Positions 7,580 to 16,501 are shown, numbered from the stretch's first letter. The stretch: 32,452 nucleotides of DNA from an uncultured Pseudomonadota bacterium (GCA_903828595.1 CAIKMS010000014.1:1-32452); one strand, 5' to 3'. The notes: generated by a model from the letters alone, not told the origin. Program-made: numbers and translations.

Positions 7580-8899
7580 TCAAGGAGCAGCTACACCCTC
7601 TGAGCGGTAGACCTTACCGTCTTTCATGACAAAGCGAACGTGTTTCAAACTCTCCACATCAGCCATAGGGTCGCCATCCACCGCAATGATATCGGCGTAA
7701 GCGCCCGGACTTATCACGCCAATCTGCCCACTCATGCCCAATAACTCGGCAGCCTGAGTGGTGGCAGAGTTAATAGCTTGCAGGGGCGTCATGCCAAATT
7801 CCACCTCACGCCCAAACTCCTGGGCGATGGGATCACCCCAGGGAAAGCCACCGGCGTCGGTGCCAAAAGCGATCTTGACGTTCGCCTTAAGCGCCTTACG
7901 AAACGACACGCCATGCAGTGCCACTTCTTTACGATCCTTACGCCCGGCATCGCTGTCAGCCGGTGACCAGTCATAGTAATAGACCGACAGCGTGGGCACA
8001 TACCAGGTGCCTTGGCTGCGCATTTGATTGATCTGCGCGTCGGTTAGCTCCAAGCCGTGCTCGAGTGAGTCGCAACCACCGTCCAGCGCACGCTGCACAC
8101 CGATGCCGTTATACGCATGGCAGGCCACCTTGCGAGACCATCCGTGCGCTTCATCAACAATGGCTTTGAGTTCATCCACGGTTAGGGTGGGCTGCGACAC
8201 AAGATTTCCCTCACGGTCCAACCACGAGCGATGGGTCATATAAACTTTGATCCAGTCGGCGCCGTGACTGAGTTGCTCGCGTGCCGCCTGACGTGCCTGA
8301 ACCGGACCATCAATGAGTTGGGCGCCGCGTGGCACGGCCACCTCGGGTGCGTAGTCGTCTAAGTTATAACCACCCGTTGTGGATATCGACACCGTCGCCA
8401 CCTGCAATCGGGGCCCGGGAATATAGCCACCGTCGATCGCCTGCTTGATACCTACATCGCCGTAGCCGGCGCCTTCGGTTTCTAAATCTCTTAAGGTGGT
8501 AAATCCCTGCATCAGCGCAATACGGGCAGCCACGGTTGCTCGTGCGGCCCGAAACGCCAACGGCTGCTTTAACAACTGCACGTCATAACCACCCTGCGCC
8601 GGATCCTCACCCTGTAAAAACAAATGCGTGTGAGTGTCGATCAGTCCGGGCAGAACCGTACCGCTGCTCAAATCGATAATTTTAGCGCCAGCCGGTATGG
8701 CCACCTGCGAGGCGGGGCCGACGGCCGTGATACGGGTGCCGCTGATCAACACGATCTGGTTGGTTCGCAGGGAGTTTGCGCTGATCAGTCGTCCAACGCG
8801 CAATGCGGTGGTACCCGCGGCCTCCTCGGCCCTCACCAGTGACGACCCGATGAGAAAAGCGGCGATTGCCCCCGCTAAAAACACACTACGCTTTCTCAT
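7580..8899 (-). CDS. Secreted amidohydrolase, COG1228 imidazolonepropionase/prolidase-like
   Basis: 439 residues. A metal-dependent TIM-barrel amidohydrolase. The signal peptide MRKRSVFLAGAIAAFLIGSS ends near VRAEE, so it is exported. Metal and catalytic motifs: PGLIDTHTHLFLQG (HxH), GADWIKVYMTH (lysine placed to be carbamylated), KVACHAYNG (His), CDSLEHGLEL (His), FGTDAGGFPWGD (Asp), then a C-terminal beta strand set (GAYADIIAVDGDP). Characterised members of this group hydrolyse Xaa-Pro or other dipeptides; the substrate here is unknown. Start 8899 is chosen because AGGAG lies 7 nt upstream; an upstream start at 8926 would break the signal peptide. Closely related to the gene at 9635. Confidence 0.88.
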   Translation of the reverse strand: MRKRSVFLAGAIAAFLIGSSLVRAEEAAGTTALRVGRLISANSLRTNQIVLISGTRITAVGPASQVAIPAGAKIIDLSSGTVLPGLIDTHTHLFLQGEDPAQGGYDVQLLKQPLAFRAARATVAARIALMQGFTTLRDLETEGAGYGDVGIKQAIDGGYIPGPRLQVATVSISTTGGYNLDDYAPEVAVPRGAQLIDGPVQARQAAREQLSHGADWIKVYMTHRSWLDREGNLVSQPTLTVDELKAIVDEAHGWSRKVACHAYNGIGVQRALDGGCDSLEHGLELTDAQINQMRSQGTWYVPTLSVYYYDWSPADSDAGRKDRKEVALHGVSFRKALKANVKIAFGTDAGGFPWGDPIAQEFGREVEFGMTPLQAINSATTQAAELLGMSGQIGVISPGAYADIIAVDGDPMADVESLKHVRFVMKDGKVYRSEGVAAP

Positions 8900-8956
8900 C
8901 GGACAACTCCTACGCATCAAGGTCAATCAAGTAACGGCACAAACGTCCCAGGCTGC

Positions 8957-9589
8957 TCACGGCCAACCGGTCAATTCCTCGCGAGCACAAACTTGCGCAA
9001 ACGAAGGTAGGGCACAGAGCCGATCCGTATAGGCTTTTATCGCCGGCCACTCACGTGCGGGCTTGGGCATTCCTCGCGACCAGCGCGTTAGCATGGCGAA
9101 AGAAAAATCCACCGCTCGTAGCTGATCGCCGCACAGATAAGGACCCCGGCTGTCTAAGTGAGCATTGACCTGAGCAAAGGCTGCCTCGATTTTCAGACGA
9201 GCCTGCTCTTTGGTGTGATCTTGGCACTCAACGCCGGCGGCCTCCTGCGGATAGAACCAGTTCCTAAACGCCGGCTGCAGCGTGTTGGCGCAGAAAAACG
9301 CCCATTGATAGTAAGTAGCTCGCTCTAAGGAATCGAGGTCGGGGGCGAGCCCTGCCTGAGGATGACGATCGGCTAGTGCCAGAACTAAGGCCGCCGACTC
9401 CGACACCGCTTGGCCATTGATGACCAAAGCAGGCACCACGCCGGCCGGATTGATTGCACGATAATGATCGGTCTTGTGCTCACCGGCGGCTAGATTGACT
9501 CGATGTAAGCGATGCTCTACACCCAGTTCAATCAGCAGCCAATGCACTGCCAAACTCGCGCTGCCCGGCGCGTAATACAGTTCATACAT
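8957..9589 (-). CDS. Glutathione S-transferase family protein
   Basis: 210 residues, cytoplasmic. The N-terminal thioredoxin-like domain begins MYELYYAPGSASLAVHWLLIELG, with the serine-rich active-site turn, the cis-Pro region GVVPALVING and the glutathione gamma-Glu site SESAALVLALADR. The all-alpha C-terminal domain follows from about residue 85 and contains YLCGDQLRAVDFSFAML. Start 9589 has GAGGAG 9 nt upstream; the longer reading from 9619 lacks this. It sits between two paralogous exported amidohydrolases in the same orientation, with 45-57 nt gaps, so it is likely cotranscribed with them. The substrate is unknown. Confidence 0.9.
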   Translation of the reverse strand: MYELYYAPGSASLAVHWLLIELGVEHRLHRVNLAAGEHKTDHYRAINPAGVVPALVINGQAVSESAALVLALADRHPQAGLAPDLDSLERATYYQWAFFCANTLQPAFRNWFYPQEAAGVECQDHTKEQARLKIEAAFAQVNAHLDSRGPYLCGDQLRAVDFSFAMLTRWSRGMPKPAREWPAIKAYTDRLCALPSFAQVCAREELTGWP

Positions 9590-9634
9590 TGTCTTCAACT
9601 CCTCACCAATCCAAATCAAAAAGGCCGGACGTCA

Positions 9635-10981
9635 TTAGTGTGCCGATGCCGGGAAACTGACCCCGCCTTTCATCACAAAGCGCACATTCGCTAGCTGATG
9701 AATGTCGTTTAAAGGATCCGCCGGAACAGCCACGATGTCGGCGTACTTACCGGCCTCCAAGGTGCCGACCCGATCGCTCCAGCCGAGCAGCTCTGCCGCC
9801 ACCACAGTGGCTGAGCGAAGCGCCTGATCAGCCGTCATACCGAAGCGAACCATCTCGTCAAATTCCACGGCGGGATTGATATTCCAGTCAAAGCCACCCA
9901 CGTCCGTGCCAAAGGCAATTTTCACACCCGTCTTTAAGGCTTGACGGAACGTGTGCTCATGAATATCCGTCATGTGCGCCCAAACTGTGGCGCCGGCTTT
10001 GGCACGTCCTTCAGCAACGTATTTACCCACGAAGATCGTCGGTACGTAATAGATGCCTTTTTGCACCATGGTTTTCATATCCGCATCGGCGATGTAATTG
10101 CCGTGTTCAATACTGTCTACACCCGCTTCCACCGACAGATGCACGCCCTGCAGCGCCATGGCATGAGATGCGACGTGATGGCGCTGCCGATGCGCCTCGT
10201 CGACAATGGCTTTGAGTTCATCTTGGGTAAACGTAGGAATATCATCCAACACGCCATTGCCGGCTAATCGGTAGGTGCGATCGGAATAGACCTTAATCCA
10301 ATCCACGCCATGCGAAAGCTGCTCGCGTACCGCTAAACGTCCGCCTTCCACGCCATCAACTTCTTGAACACCCTTAGGGAAAACAACTCCCGGTGCGTAG
10401 CCTAAAGGAGGGTAAGCTCCGGTGACATCCATCGCGCGGCCTGCTACCTGCATACGCGGCCCGGGAATCACACCACGATCAATGGCATTGCGCACATCCA
10501 CATCGGCGTAGCCAGCACCTTCGGTTTCCACATCGCGGATACTCGTAAAGCCATAGCCTAAGGCACGTCGCGCGTTGACCGTGGCTAAGATCGTTCGGTA
10601 CTCGGTCGACTGCTTGAGCAATTGCTGATCGTAATCCTCGGCAGTGATATCGCCTTGCAGAAGTACGTGGGTGTGCGTATCGATCAGCCCAGGCAAACAG
10701 ATCAACCCCGACAGATCGGTAACCGTGGCCTGTGAAGGGACTGAAAAGGTGGCCGGATGGAGCGCAACGATCTTATCGCCCTCAATTTCAATTAAAGCCG
10801 CGCCCTGGGTTTTGGCGGCACGCCCGTCCCAAATTCCACCGCAGCGTAGCCACTGATGCGCCGAGACACTCTCGGTTGCCGCACTGACCAGCGCAGGGTT
10901 GATCAGTAAAGAGCCGGCCACTAAGCAGCCCGCCGAAGCTTGAGAAACGCGACGCATCGCCTGTTGAAGGAAATTTTTCAT
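9635..10981 (-). CDS. Secreted amidohydrolase, COG1228 family (paralogue of 7580-8899)
   Basis: 448 residues. A signal peptide spans about residues 1-34 (hydrophobic AGCLVAGSLLINPALVSA). It has the same motif series as its paralogue: GLIDTHTHVLLQG, GVDWIKVYSD, HHVASHAM, DSIEHGNYI, FGTDVGGFDWN, AGKYADIVAVPADP. The middle parts align closely (TLRDLETEGAGYGDV against SIRDVETEGAGYADV; IPGPRLQVA against IPGPRMQVA), indicating duplication. Start ATG 10981 follows the upstream gene's stop by 2 nt, so the two are probably cotranslated. A peptidase or amidase of the periplasm is likely; the substrate is not determined. Confidence 0.87.
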   Translation of the reverse strand: MKNFLQQAMRRVSQASAGCLVAGSLLINPALVSAATESVSAHQWLRCGGIWDGRAAKTQGAALIEIEGDKIVALHPATFSVPSQATVTDLSGLICLPGLIDTHTHVLLQGDITAEDYDQQLLKQSTEYRTILATVNARRALGYGFTSIRDVETEGAGYADVDVRNAIDRGVIPGPRMQVAGRAMDVTGAYPPLGYAPGVVFPKGVQEVDGVEGGRLAVREQLSHGVDWIKVYSDRTYRLAGNGVLDDIPTFTQDELKAIVDEAHRQRHHVASHAMALQGVHLSVEAGVDSIEHGNYIADADMKTMVQKGIYYVPTIFVGKYVAEGRAKAGATVWAHMTDIHEHTFRQALKTGVKIAFGTDVGGFDWNINPAVEFDEMVRFGMTADQALRSATVVAAELLGWSDRVGTLEAGKYADIVAVPADPLNDIHQLANVRFVMKGGVSFPASAH

Positions 10982-10983
10982 GA

Positions 10984-12783
10984 TTAATGTCCTGTCCCTG
11001 AATTCGATTGATAAACCACTCGGCCACCCACCACCGTGCGCAGCACGTGGGTCTGTGCAATGTCTTGAGCCGGAATTTTAAATACGTTGCGATCCAACAC
11101 GATCATATCAGCCAGCTTGCCGACCTCCAGCGAACCGATCTGCTGGTCTTGGTGCAACTCATAGGCGGCGTTAATGGTGGCCGCGCGCAGCACGTCGATC
11201 ACCGTCAGGCCCGGATCGGTACCTAAACGTCCCTGATATTGAGCGCCGCCGTCCGGTGCTCCCACGCGAGTCACGCCGACCTTCAGAGCGAACCACTCAT
11301 CCAAAGCATCTACCGGCCAGTCACTGCCAAAAGCAATACGAGCACCGGCATTTTTTAAATATCCTGCAGGCTCAACCAACGGATACCGCGCCGGACCCAC
11401 GAAGTTTTCTAAGCCATCCACCGTATCAGCGGCTTGCTTTTCCCACTGCATGGATAACACCGGCACGACCTGCAGTTGGCCGAATCGCGGGAAATCTTTA
11501 GAGTTCACCATCTCATTATGAGCAATTGCCGCGCGGATCTTGTTCGCCGGATAGCGCTGGCGCAAGGCTTGATAGGCATCCAGCGAACCACGTACCGCCG
11601 CATCGCCGTCTGCATGGATGTGCGGCTCGAGTCCTTGAGCGGCTAGACCCAACACCAGTTCTTTGAGCACCGCAGGTGCGAAATACACGGCCGGTCCACG
11701 GTTGCTGCCCGGCGCGTAGTGAGGGGTGCTAGCGGTACCGGTGTTCACCCAATACGGCTCCAACAATGCCCCAGTCTGGGCCGGTGCGGTGATCACACCA
11801 TCCATAAACAGCTTTGCGTTATGCACCGTGATACCCGGGCTTGGCTGAAGCGCGCCCTGATCAAACTGATGAGCTAAGGCCACCACGCCACGGATTGCGG
11901 CCTTCGGATCGGAAGCCTGAGCCGGCACGATCGGCAAGGCAAAATGCGCGCGAACTGTCAGCGCACCGGCCTTTTGTACGTCGGTAAAAGCCTGTAGTGA
12001 CTCAGGCGAGGCCAACGCATCCAAAAATCCGGTAACTCCCTGACGATTCAGCGCCTGTAACGCGGCGCGGGCAGCAGCCTCGTTTTGCGCAGCCGTCGGT
12101 GCCGGCAATTGCGCATTGACCGCTTCATAAGCGGCGTCTTCCAAAATACCCGTAGGTTCACCGGTCGCATCATGCGCGATACGCCCGCCGGCCGGGTCGG
12201 CCGTCTTGGCGGAGATACCGGCCAGGCTCAAGGCCCGTGTATTGACCAGCATGGTGTGGCCGAATGACGAAAACACTTGTATAGGCCGCTGCGTCTTTAG
12301 GACATTCAGATCGGCTTTGCTGAAAATCGTACCGGCCGGCAGTGCGCCCTCTTGGAACCAGTTAACAACCTCTAACCAGCCGTTGGGCTCCGCTGATACC
12401 GAATCATCCAGGCATTTTTGGATACGAGCCTGTGTTTGCGCAACGGTTAGGCGCTCGTAATTCAAGTCACACTTGAGCGTAGACGCGCCACCGCCTAGCG
12501 GGTGCATATGACCATCAATCAACCCCGGCATGAGCATCTGGCCGTGTAGATCAATCACGTCGGTACGTGAACCGATCAATGCCTTCGCGCCTTTGTCTGT
12601 ACCCACGTAAGCGATGCGACCTTGATTGATGGCAATGGCTTCCACCACAGAGTTTTTGGCATCCGCGGTATAGATCGCGCCGTTGCGGTACACCGTGTCA
12701 GCCGCCGGTAGGGCGGCCATAGCCGTGGTTGCTGATACGCCCAACACGCACAGTGCCCAACGAAGGTTCGCAGATCGCATCAT
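10984..12783 (-). CDS. Secreted YtcJ-like amidohydrolase (amidohydrolase_3 family)
   Basis: 599 residues, the usual size for the YtcJ/AepA/N-substituted formamide deformylase group. The signal peptide MMRSANLRWALCVLGVSATT ends near AMAALPA. Motifs: VYRNGAIYTADAK (N-terminal beta domain), MLMPGLIDGHMHPLGGG (HxH), EPHIHADGDAAVR (His), RAAIAHNEMV (His), IAFGSDWPVD (Asp) and GKLADMIVLDRN. AGGA lies 7 nt upstream of ATG 12783. It is the first gene of the five-gene minus-strand run, so the promoter should lie in 12784-12992. Family substrates are diverse and none can be assigned. Confidence 0.87.
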   Translation of the reverse strand: MMRSANLRWALCVLGVSATTAMAALPAADTVYRNGAIYTADAKNSVVEAIAINQGRIAYVGTDKGAKALIGSRTDVIDLHGQMLMPGLIDGHMHPLGGGASTLKCDLNYERLTVAQTQARIQKCLDDSVSAEPNGWLEVVNWFQEGALPAGTIFSKADLNVLKTQRPIQVFSSFGHTMLVNTRALSLAGISAKTADPAGGRIAHDATGEPTGILEDAAYEAVNAQLPAPTAAQNEAAARAALQALNRQGVTGFLDALASPESLQAFTDVQKAGALTVRAHFALPIVPAQASDPKAAIRGVVALAHQFDQGALQPSPGITVHNAKLFMDGVITAPAQTGALLEPYWVNTGTASTPHYAPGSNRGPAVYFAPAVLKELVLGLAAQGLEPHIHADGDAAVRGSLDAYQALRQRYPANKIRAAIAHNEMVNSKDFPRFGQLQVVPVLSMQWEKQAADTVDGLENFVGPARYPLVEPAGYLKNAGARIAFGSDWPVDALDEWFALKVGVTRVGAPDGGAQYQGRLGTDPGLTVIDVLRAATINAAYELHQDQQIGSLEVGKLADMIVLDRNVFKIPAQDIAQTHVLRTVVGGRVVYQSNSGTGH

Positions 12784-12873
12784 GGAAGATCCTCATAACG
12801 TAAGACTGGATGGACTCACCGACTCGTGGCACAGACTAGCTCACTTTGGCGGCTGACTTAAGATGTACTGCAC

Positions 12874-12946
12874 CATAGACTGCACGCTGCGCTGCCACAT
12901 AAACGGGCTCAATACAGCGTGGTACGTGCCTGCCACACAGTCTATG
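12874..12946. repeat. Inverted 9-bp arms in the divergent intergenic region
   Basis: CATAGACTG (12874-12882) and CAGTCTATG (12938-12946) are perfect inverted arms 55 bp apart, between the divergent YtcJ-like and M28 genes. The right arm includes TATGAT, a possible -10. They could bind one regulator shared by both genes, but chance is not excluded. Confidence 0.35.
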
Positions 12947-12992
12947 ATCCGTCGCTGTATGGAAATTAACTGACCGACCTTCCGGAGGGTTT

Positions 12993-14507
12993 ATGCCGAC
13001 TGCCCGCCTGCGCCTTGGCGCCGCCATCGCCTTACTGTCCTTAACGACTATCGCCCCGGGTGCGCAGGCCGCTAGCGCCACGAAAGTATCAGCCACTGCG
13101 CTTGCCACGGCGGCACCGGCCATTATTGGCCAAGCGCTATCGCCCTCGCCTTTAGGCCTTGACCTGCAGGCCCTGACCGACGGGGTGGGAGGTCGGGTCT
13201 CTGGATCTGCGCAGATGAAATTAGCCGTGGACTGGGGACTCAACGCCTTCAAATCCGCCGGCATTAGTGCGCATGCGGAAAGCTACACCCAACCACTGAC
13301 CTGGGCTGAGGGTGCCACGAAGCTGGAAGTGGTTGGCGCAAAAGGCTTCCCGGTTTCCATCGTTTCACAAGGCTGGTCGGCATCCACCCCCGTGGACGGT
13401 ATTGAGGCGACTTTAGTTCACGTAGGCGCAGGCTCGGAGGCTGATTTTGCCAAAGCAGCATCGATCAAAGGCAGCATCGTCTTAGTGGACAGCGAAGTTA
13501 TCGAGTCGTGGGCGGACCTCAATGATGAATACGATCGGGTCGCACCGATCATCGAGCGCTCGATCGCTGGTGGCGCCAAGGCGATTTTGTGGACCGCCGC
13601 GCGCGCAAAACGACTGATGTACCGCCACACCGATACGGTTGATGGCGAGCTATCCACCCTACCCATGGCTGTGGTTGCCCGTGAGGATGCCCAGCGCCTG
13701 GCACGACTAGCCGATAGCACAACCACGCGTGTGCGCTTAACCATGCCCAATCAGGTGGGTGGTGCGGTCGAAGAGAATAATGTGGTGGGTGAGATCCGCG
13801 GCGTTGAACTGCCCAACGAGTTCATCGTGATCGGTGCGCATTTAGACTCCTGGGATTTAGGCACCGGAGCTCTGGATAACGGCTGCAACGCCGCTTTGGT
13901 CATCGCGGCGGCACGAGCCATTCAAGAGTCAGGCGTGCACCCTAAGCGCACGCTGCGCTTTGTGCTTTTTAGCGGTGAAGAAGAAGGCATGCAAGGATCA
14001 CGGGCTTATGTGCGCGCGCACCGGGCCGAACTGGATAAGACCCGCGCGATGATTGCTATTGATTCAGGCATGGGCCGCATTTACGGCTTTAATTTGTCCG
14101 GCCGTGCCGAGGTGCAAGCGGCTCTCACGAAAGTGTTACAACCCCTGGCCGCCTTTGATGTTGCTAACAACAGCTTAGACGGTGACTTAGGTACCGATAA
14201 CGTAGAGTTTATGCTGGAAGGTGTCCCTACCTTGGTAGCGCGCCAGGAAGCCGCTGAGTACATGAAAAATTATCATGCCGCCTCAGACACTTTAGATAAA
14301 GTCGATTTACGCCAGTTAGCTCAACACGTGGCGATCGCCGCCACCTTGGTCTACTCCCTGGGCGACAGCGACCCCGTGGGGCCGCGTTTGGCACGACCGC
14401 AGATCGAACGTCTGTTGATCGAGACGGGCCTGGAAAAACAAATGAAAGCCCAAGGGATTTGGGATGCATGGGTTAAGGGCAGTCGCGGGCGCGCGCTCAC
14501 ACCCTAA
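12993..14507 (+). CDS. Secreted M28 family zinc metallopeptidase
   Basis: 504 residues. An aminopeptidase or carboxypeptidase of the M28 (glutamate carboxypeptidase/aminopeptidase Y) type. The signal peptide is at residues 1-27 (LGAAIALLSLTTIAPGAQA). A PA-type insert lies at about 130-240. Zinc ligands and catalytic residues are all visible: GAHLDSWD (His283, and the catalytic Asp285 after it), GALDNGCNA (Asp295, bridging), SGEEEGMQG (Glu329/Glu330), AIDSGMG (Asp), and NYHAASDTLDKVD (His). A strong GGAGG precedes ATG 12993. It is divergent from the amidohydrolase run and convergent with the M24 gene. A role in peptide utilisation in the periplasm is likely. Confidence 0.92.
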   Translation: MPTARLRLGAAIALLSLTTIAPGAQAASATKVSATALATAAPAIIGQALSPSPLGLDLQALTDGVGGRVSGSAQMKLAVDWGLNAFKSAGISAHAESYTQPLTWAEGATKLEVVGAKGFPVSIVSQGWSASTPVDGIEATLVHVGAGSEADFAKAASIKGSIVLVDSEVIESWADLNDEYDRVAPIIERSIAGGAKAILWTAARAKRLMYRHTDTVDGELSTLPMAVVAREDAQRLARLADSTTTRVRLTMPNQVGGAVEENNVVGEIRGVELPNEFIVIGAHLDSWDLGTGALDNGCNAALVIAAARAIQESGVHPKRTLRFVLFSGEEEGMQGSRAYVRAHRAELDKTRAMIAIDSGMGRIYGFNLSGRAEVQAALTKVLQPLAAFDVANNSLDGDLGTDNVEFMLEGVPTLVARQEAAEYMKNYHAASDTLDKVDLRQLAQHVAIAATLVYSLGDSDPVGPRLARPQIERLLIETGLEKQMKAQGIWDAWVKGSRGRALTP

Positions 14508-14535
14508 TCTAAACCTCGCCTCTTAAAGAACCCGG

Positions 14536-14560
14536 CCGGTGCCGCCTGTGGCGGCACCGG
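14536..14560. terminator. Hairpin between convergent M28 and M24 genes
   Basis: CCGGTGCCGCC-TGT-GGCGGCACCGG is a perfect 11-bp stem. On the plus strand TTCGATCTTT follows; on the minus strand TTCTTT follows. The T-tracts are imperfect, but the position 3' of both genes suits a bidirectional terminator. Confidence 0.7.
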
Positions 14561-14586
14561 TTCGATCTTTAAAAAACTCCACGTTT

Positions 14587-15873
14587 CTACATCGTTTTAA
14601 ACGGCTCTTCGAGTGAGCGGCTTTGCGGTGTCAGCAATTGTGCACCGGTTTGGGTAATCAGCATGTCGTCCTCTAACCGGACGCCAAACTCGCCGCGAAT
14701 ATAAATCCCGGGCTCGTTACTGGTAGTCACTCCAGGAACTAACTTGAACTCGTTGCCGCGCACTAAATACGGCCACTCATGGCCGTCCATACCCAGTCCG
14801 TGACCCACCCGGTGAGTTAAGTACCGATAATCCGGCCCAAATCCACCCTCGGTGATGACCGCACGAGCCGCGGCATCCACCGCGCCACAAGCCACCCCGG
14901 GTGCTGCGGTGGCTAACGCCGCACTCTGTGCGCGTTGTACTAAAGAGAACACGGTTTTCATTTTTGCCGTGGGCTTGCCCATCACAAAAGTTCGGGAAAT
15001 ATCCGACTTATAACCGTGCACCGTACAACCACCGTCCATCAACACAATTTTACCGGCCTGCAGTTTTTGCGGCGCTACGGTTCCATGCGGGAACGCCGAC
15101 CCCTCACCGATCAGCACCAGATCCGCCGCACCCTCAAAACCTAACTGCTCATGCGCCTGACGGGTAAGTTCAGTGATCTCATGGCCGGTCATACCCTCAC
15201 GCAGACACTGATGCGCCGCTTCATAAGCGGCTAACGTAACTTGTGAGGCGAGACGCAACAAGGCAACTTCGGCCGGACTTTTTATCATGCGGCAACCGGC
15301 CGTCACAGGCGTGGCGCTGACAAAATTAAGGCTAGGCGAGGCTTTAGCGACTCCTTCCGAGAATACATAGCGGACATTTTCTTCCAGCCCCAAACGAGCA
15401 GCCGACAAACCGCGATCAGCCAAACCTTGCGCAATGCGCAGGTACGGACTTTCATCTTCCTGCCAGACCCGAACGTCGGGGTCAGCACCATCCGGGCCTT
15501 TCATGAGCTGCTCACGGGCGCGACCCTCCTCAAACGCCGGGCACACGTAAAACGCTTTACCCGAGGCCGGGATCACCGCCGCAAAGAGTCGCTCACTGCC
15601 CCACCAGGAGACGCCGGTGAAGTACTCAAGGCTAGTACCCTCAGCAATTAGAATGGCATCCACATGATTTTCAAGCATGAGGGCCCGCGCCCGCTGTTGA
15701 CGCATCGCCCGCTCAGCAATTGAGATGGGCACGGCTTCGTGGCGTCGCGACCGCAGTGCTTTGATGGGGGCTGGCAGCGAGTCGGACTTCGCCGCGTCCG
15801 CCGTGATCGGTAAGCCGGCCATGGCCACACCCAGAACCGCACCACCGCTCAAAAATCTACGACGCGTTGTCAT
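14587..15873 (-). CDS. Tat-exported M24 family metallopeptidase (Xaa-Pro aminopeptidase-like)
   Basis: 428 residues. The Tat signal TTRRRFLSGGAVLGVAMAG ends near TADA, so it is exported folded, probably with its metals. The N-terminal creatinase-like domain spans about residues 60-190 and the pita-bread domain follows. Metal ligands are intact: VLMDGGCTVHGYKSDISRTF (two Asp), THRVGHGLGMDGHE (His), TSNEPGIYI (Glu) and VRLEDDMLI (Glu). Start 15873 is chosen for GAGGAG 7 nt upstream and for the Tat motif at the N-terminus; the longer frame from 15963 would bury the signal. Family members cleave N-terminal residues before proline. It probably cooperates with the neighbouring M28 peptidase and prolidase-like amidohydrolases (inference). 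The 272 nt between this start and the riboswitch hold no gene I can support. Confidence 0.9.
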   Translation of the reverse strand: MTTRRRFLSGGAVLGVAMAGLPITADAAKSDSLPAPIKALRSRRHEAVPISIAERAMRQQRARALMLENHVDAILIAEGTSLEYFTGVSWWGSERLFAAVIPASGKAFYVCPAFEEGRAREQLMKGPDGADPDVRVWQEDESPYLRIAQGLADRGLSAARLGLEENVRYVFSEGVAKASPSLNFVSATPVTAGCRMIKSPAEVALLRLASQVTLAAYEAAHQCLREGMTGHEITELTRQAHEQLGFEGAADLVLIGEGSAFPHGTVAPQKLQAGKIVLMDGGCTVHGYKSDISRTFVMGKPTAKMKTVFSLVQRAQSAALATAAPGVACGAVDAAARAVITEGGFGPDYRYLTHRVGHGLGMDGHEWPYLVRGNEFKLVPGVTTSNEPGIYIRGEFGVRLEDDMLITQTGAQLLTPQSRSLEEPFKTM

Positions 15874-16145
15874 TGCCCACTCCTCATGATTGGCTTTACT
15901 TCCATTGGCTCTACTTTTGGCATACGCCTTCACATACAAGTCCCACTGCTGACTGTATCGCATCCAGACGCGCGCCTACGTCAGAAACCTTAAATCGCAC
16001 CGTGCTTACAGTTAAACGTCTGGCTGCGCGCAATTTGATTCAAGGCTCACCGACTGGCAAACCGCCACCAACCGATAAGCGGTCACGGGCCAAACCGTCT
16101 TGTCTCTATTGACGACTGATCGTCACTGCGGCAGCATGCCGCGTA

Positions 16146-16313
16146 CATAGTCAGTTCCCGTAATAGGGATTCAAAGGGAACTCGGGTTCAATGCCCGGGC
16201 TGCCCCCGCAACTGTAAACGGTAGGCTCAGCCTCAAATGCCACTGCGTTTCTTGGTGAATGCGGGAAGGCGAGGTCGAGATAGCGCCGTGAGCCAGGAGA
16301 CCTGCTGATTATG
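16146..16313 (+). ncRNA. Cobalamin riboswitch upstream of btuB
   Basis: An AdoCbl-type aptamer. Conserved core seen: GGGTTCAATGCCCGGGCTGC (near 16183), CCCCCGCAACTGTAA, GCGGGAAGGCGAGG, and the B12 box AGCCAGGAGACCTGC at 16291-16305. A closing P1 helix pairs 16146-16154 (CATAGTCAG) with 16305-16313 (CTGATTATG) with one G-U pair. In known cases cobalamin binding represses the downstream transporter gene, so this gives feedback control of BtuB-type uptake. Confidence 0.95.
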
Positions 16314-16419
16314 GTCGTCCATCGAGCGGCCGGGGTGCGCCGTTAGAGAGGGTATTCCTAAGCGGCGACGGGAGACGGACTGCAGGCTGTGCAGCCGTGT
16401 TTGTCGTGCGCCCGGTTTA

Positions 16420-16444
16420 ACAGGGCCGTGATGATCACGCCTGT
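16420..16444 (+). promoter_or_regulatory. Hairpin in the riboswitch-btuB leader, possible expression platform
   Basis: ACAGG-(GC bulge)-CGTGA-TGA-TCACG-CCTGT forms a 10-bp bulged stem, followed by AAAAAG rather than a T-tract. It is therefore not an intrinsic terminator for btuB. The leader from 16314 to 16501 is long, and control of translation start is the more likely mode. No other gene is seen in that stretch. Confidence 0.4.
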
Positions 16445-16501
16445 AAAAAGCGGCGGTACGTTTGGCTTTTGCTGACGAACTTACCTCTGGATGCCCATTA
16501 C

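Noticed and set aside
12836..13264. 142-codon open frame on the minus strand between the YtcJ-like and M28 genes
   Set aside because: It runs antisense through the M28 signal peptide region and matches no family. The M28 gene has a strong ribosome binding site and an intact active site.
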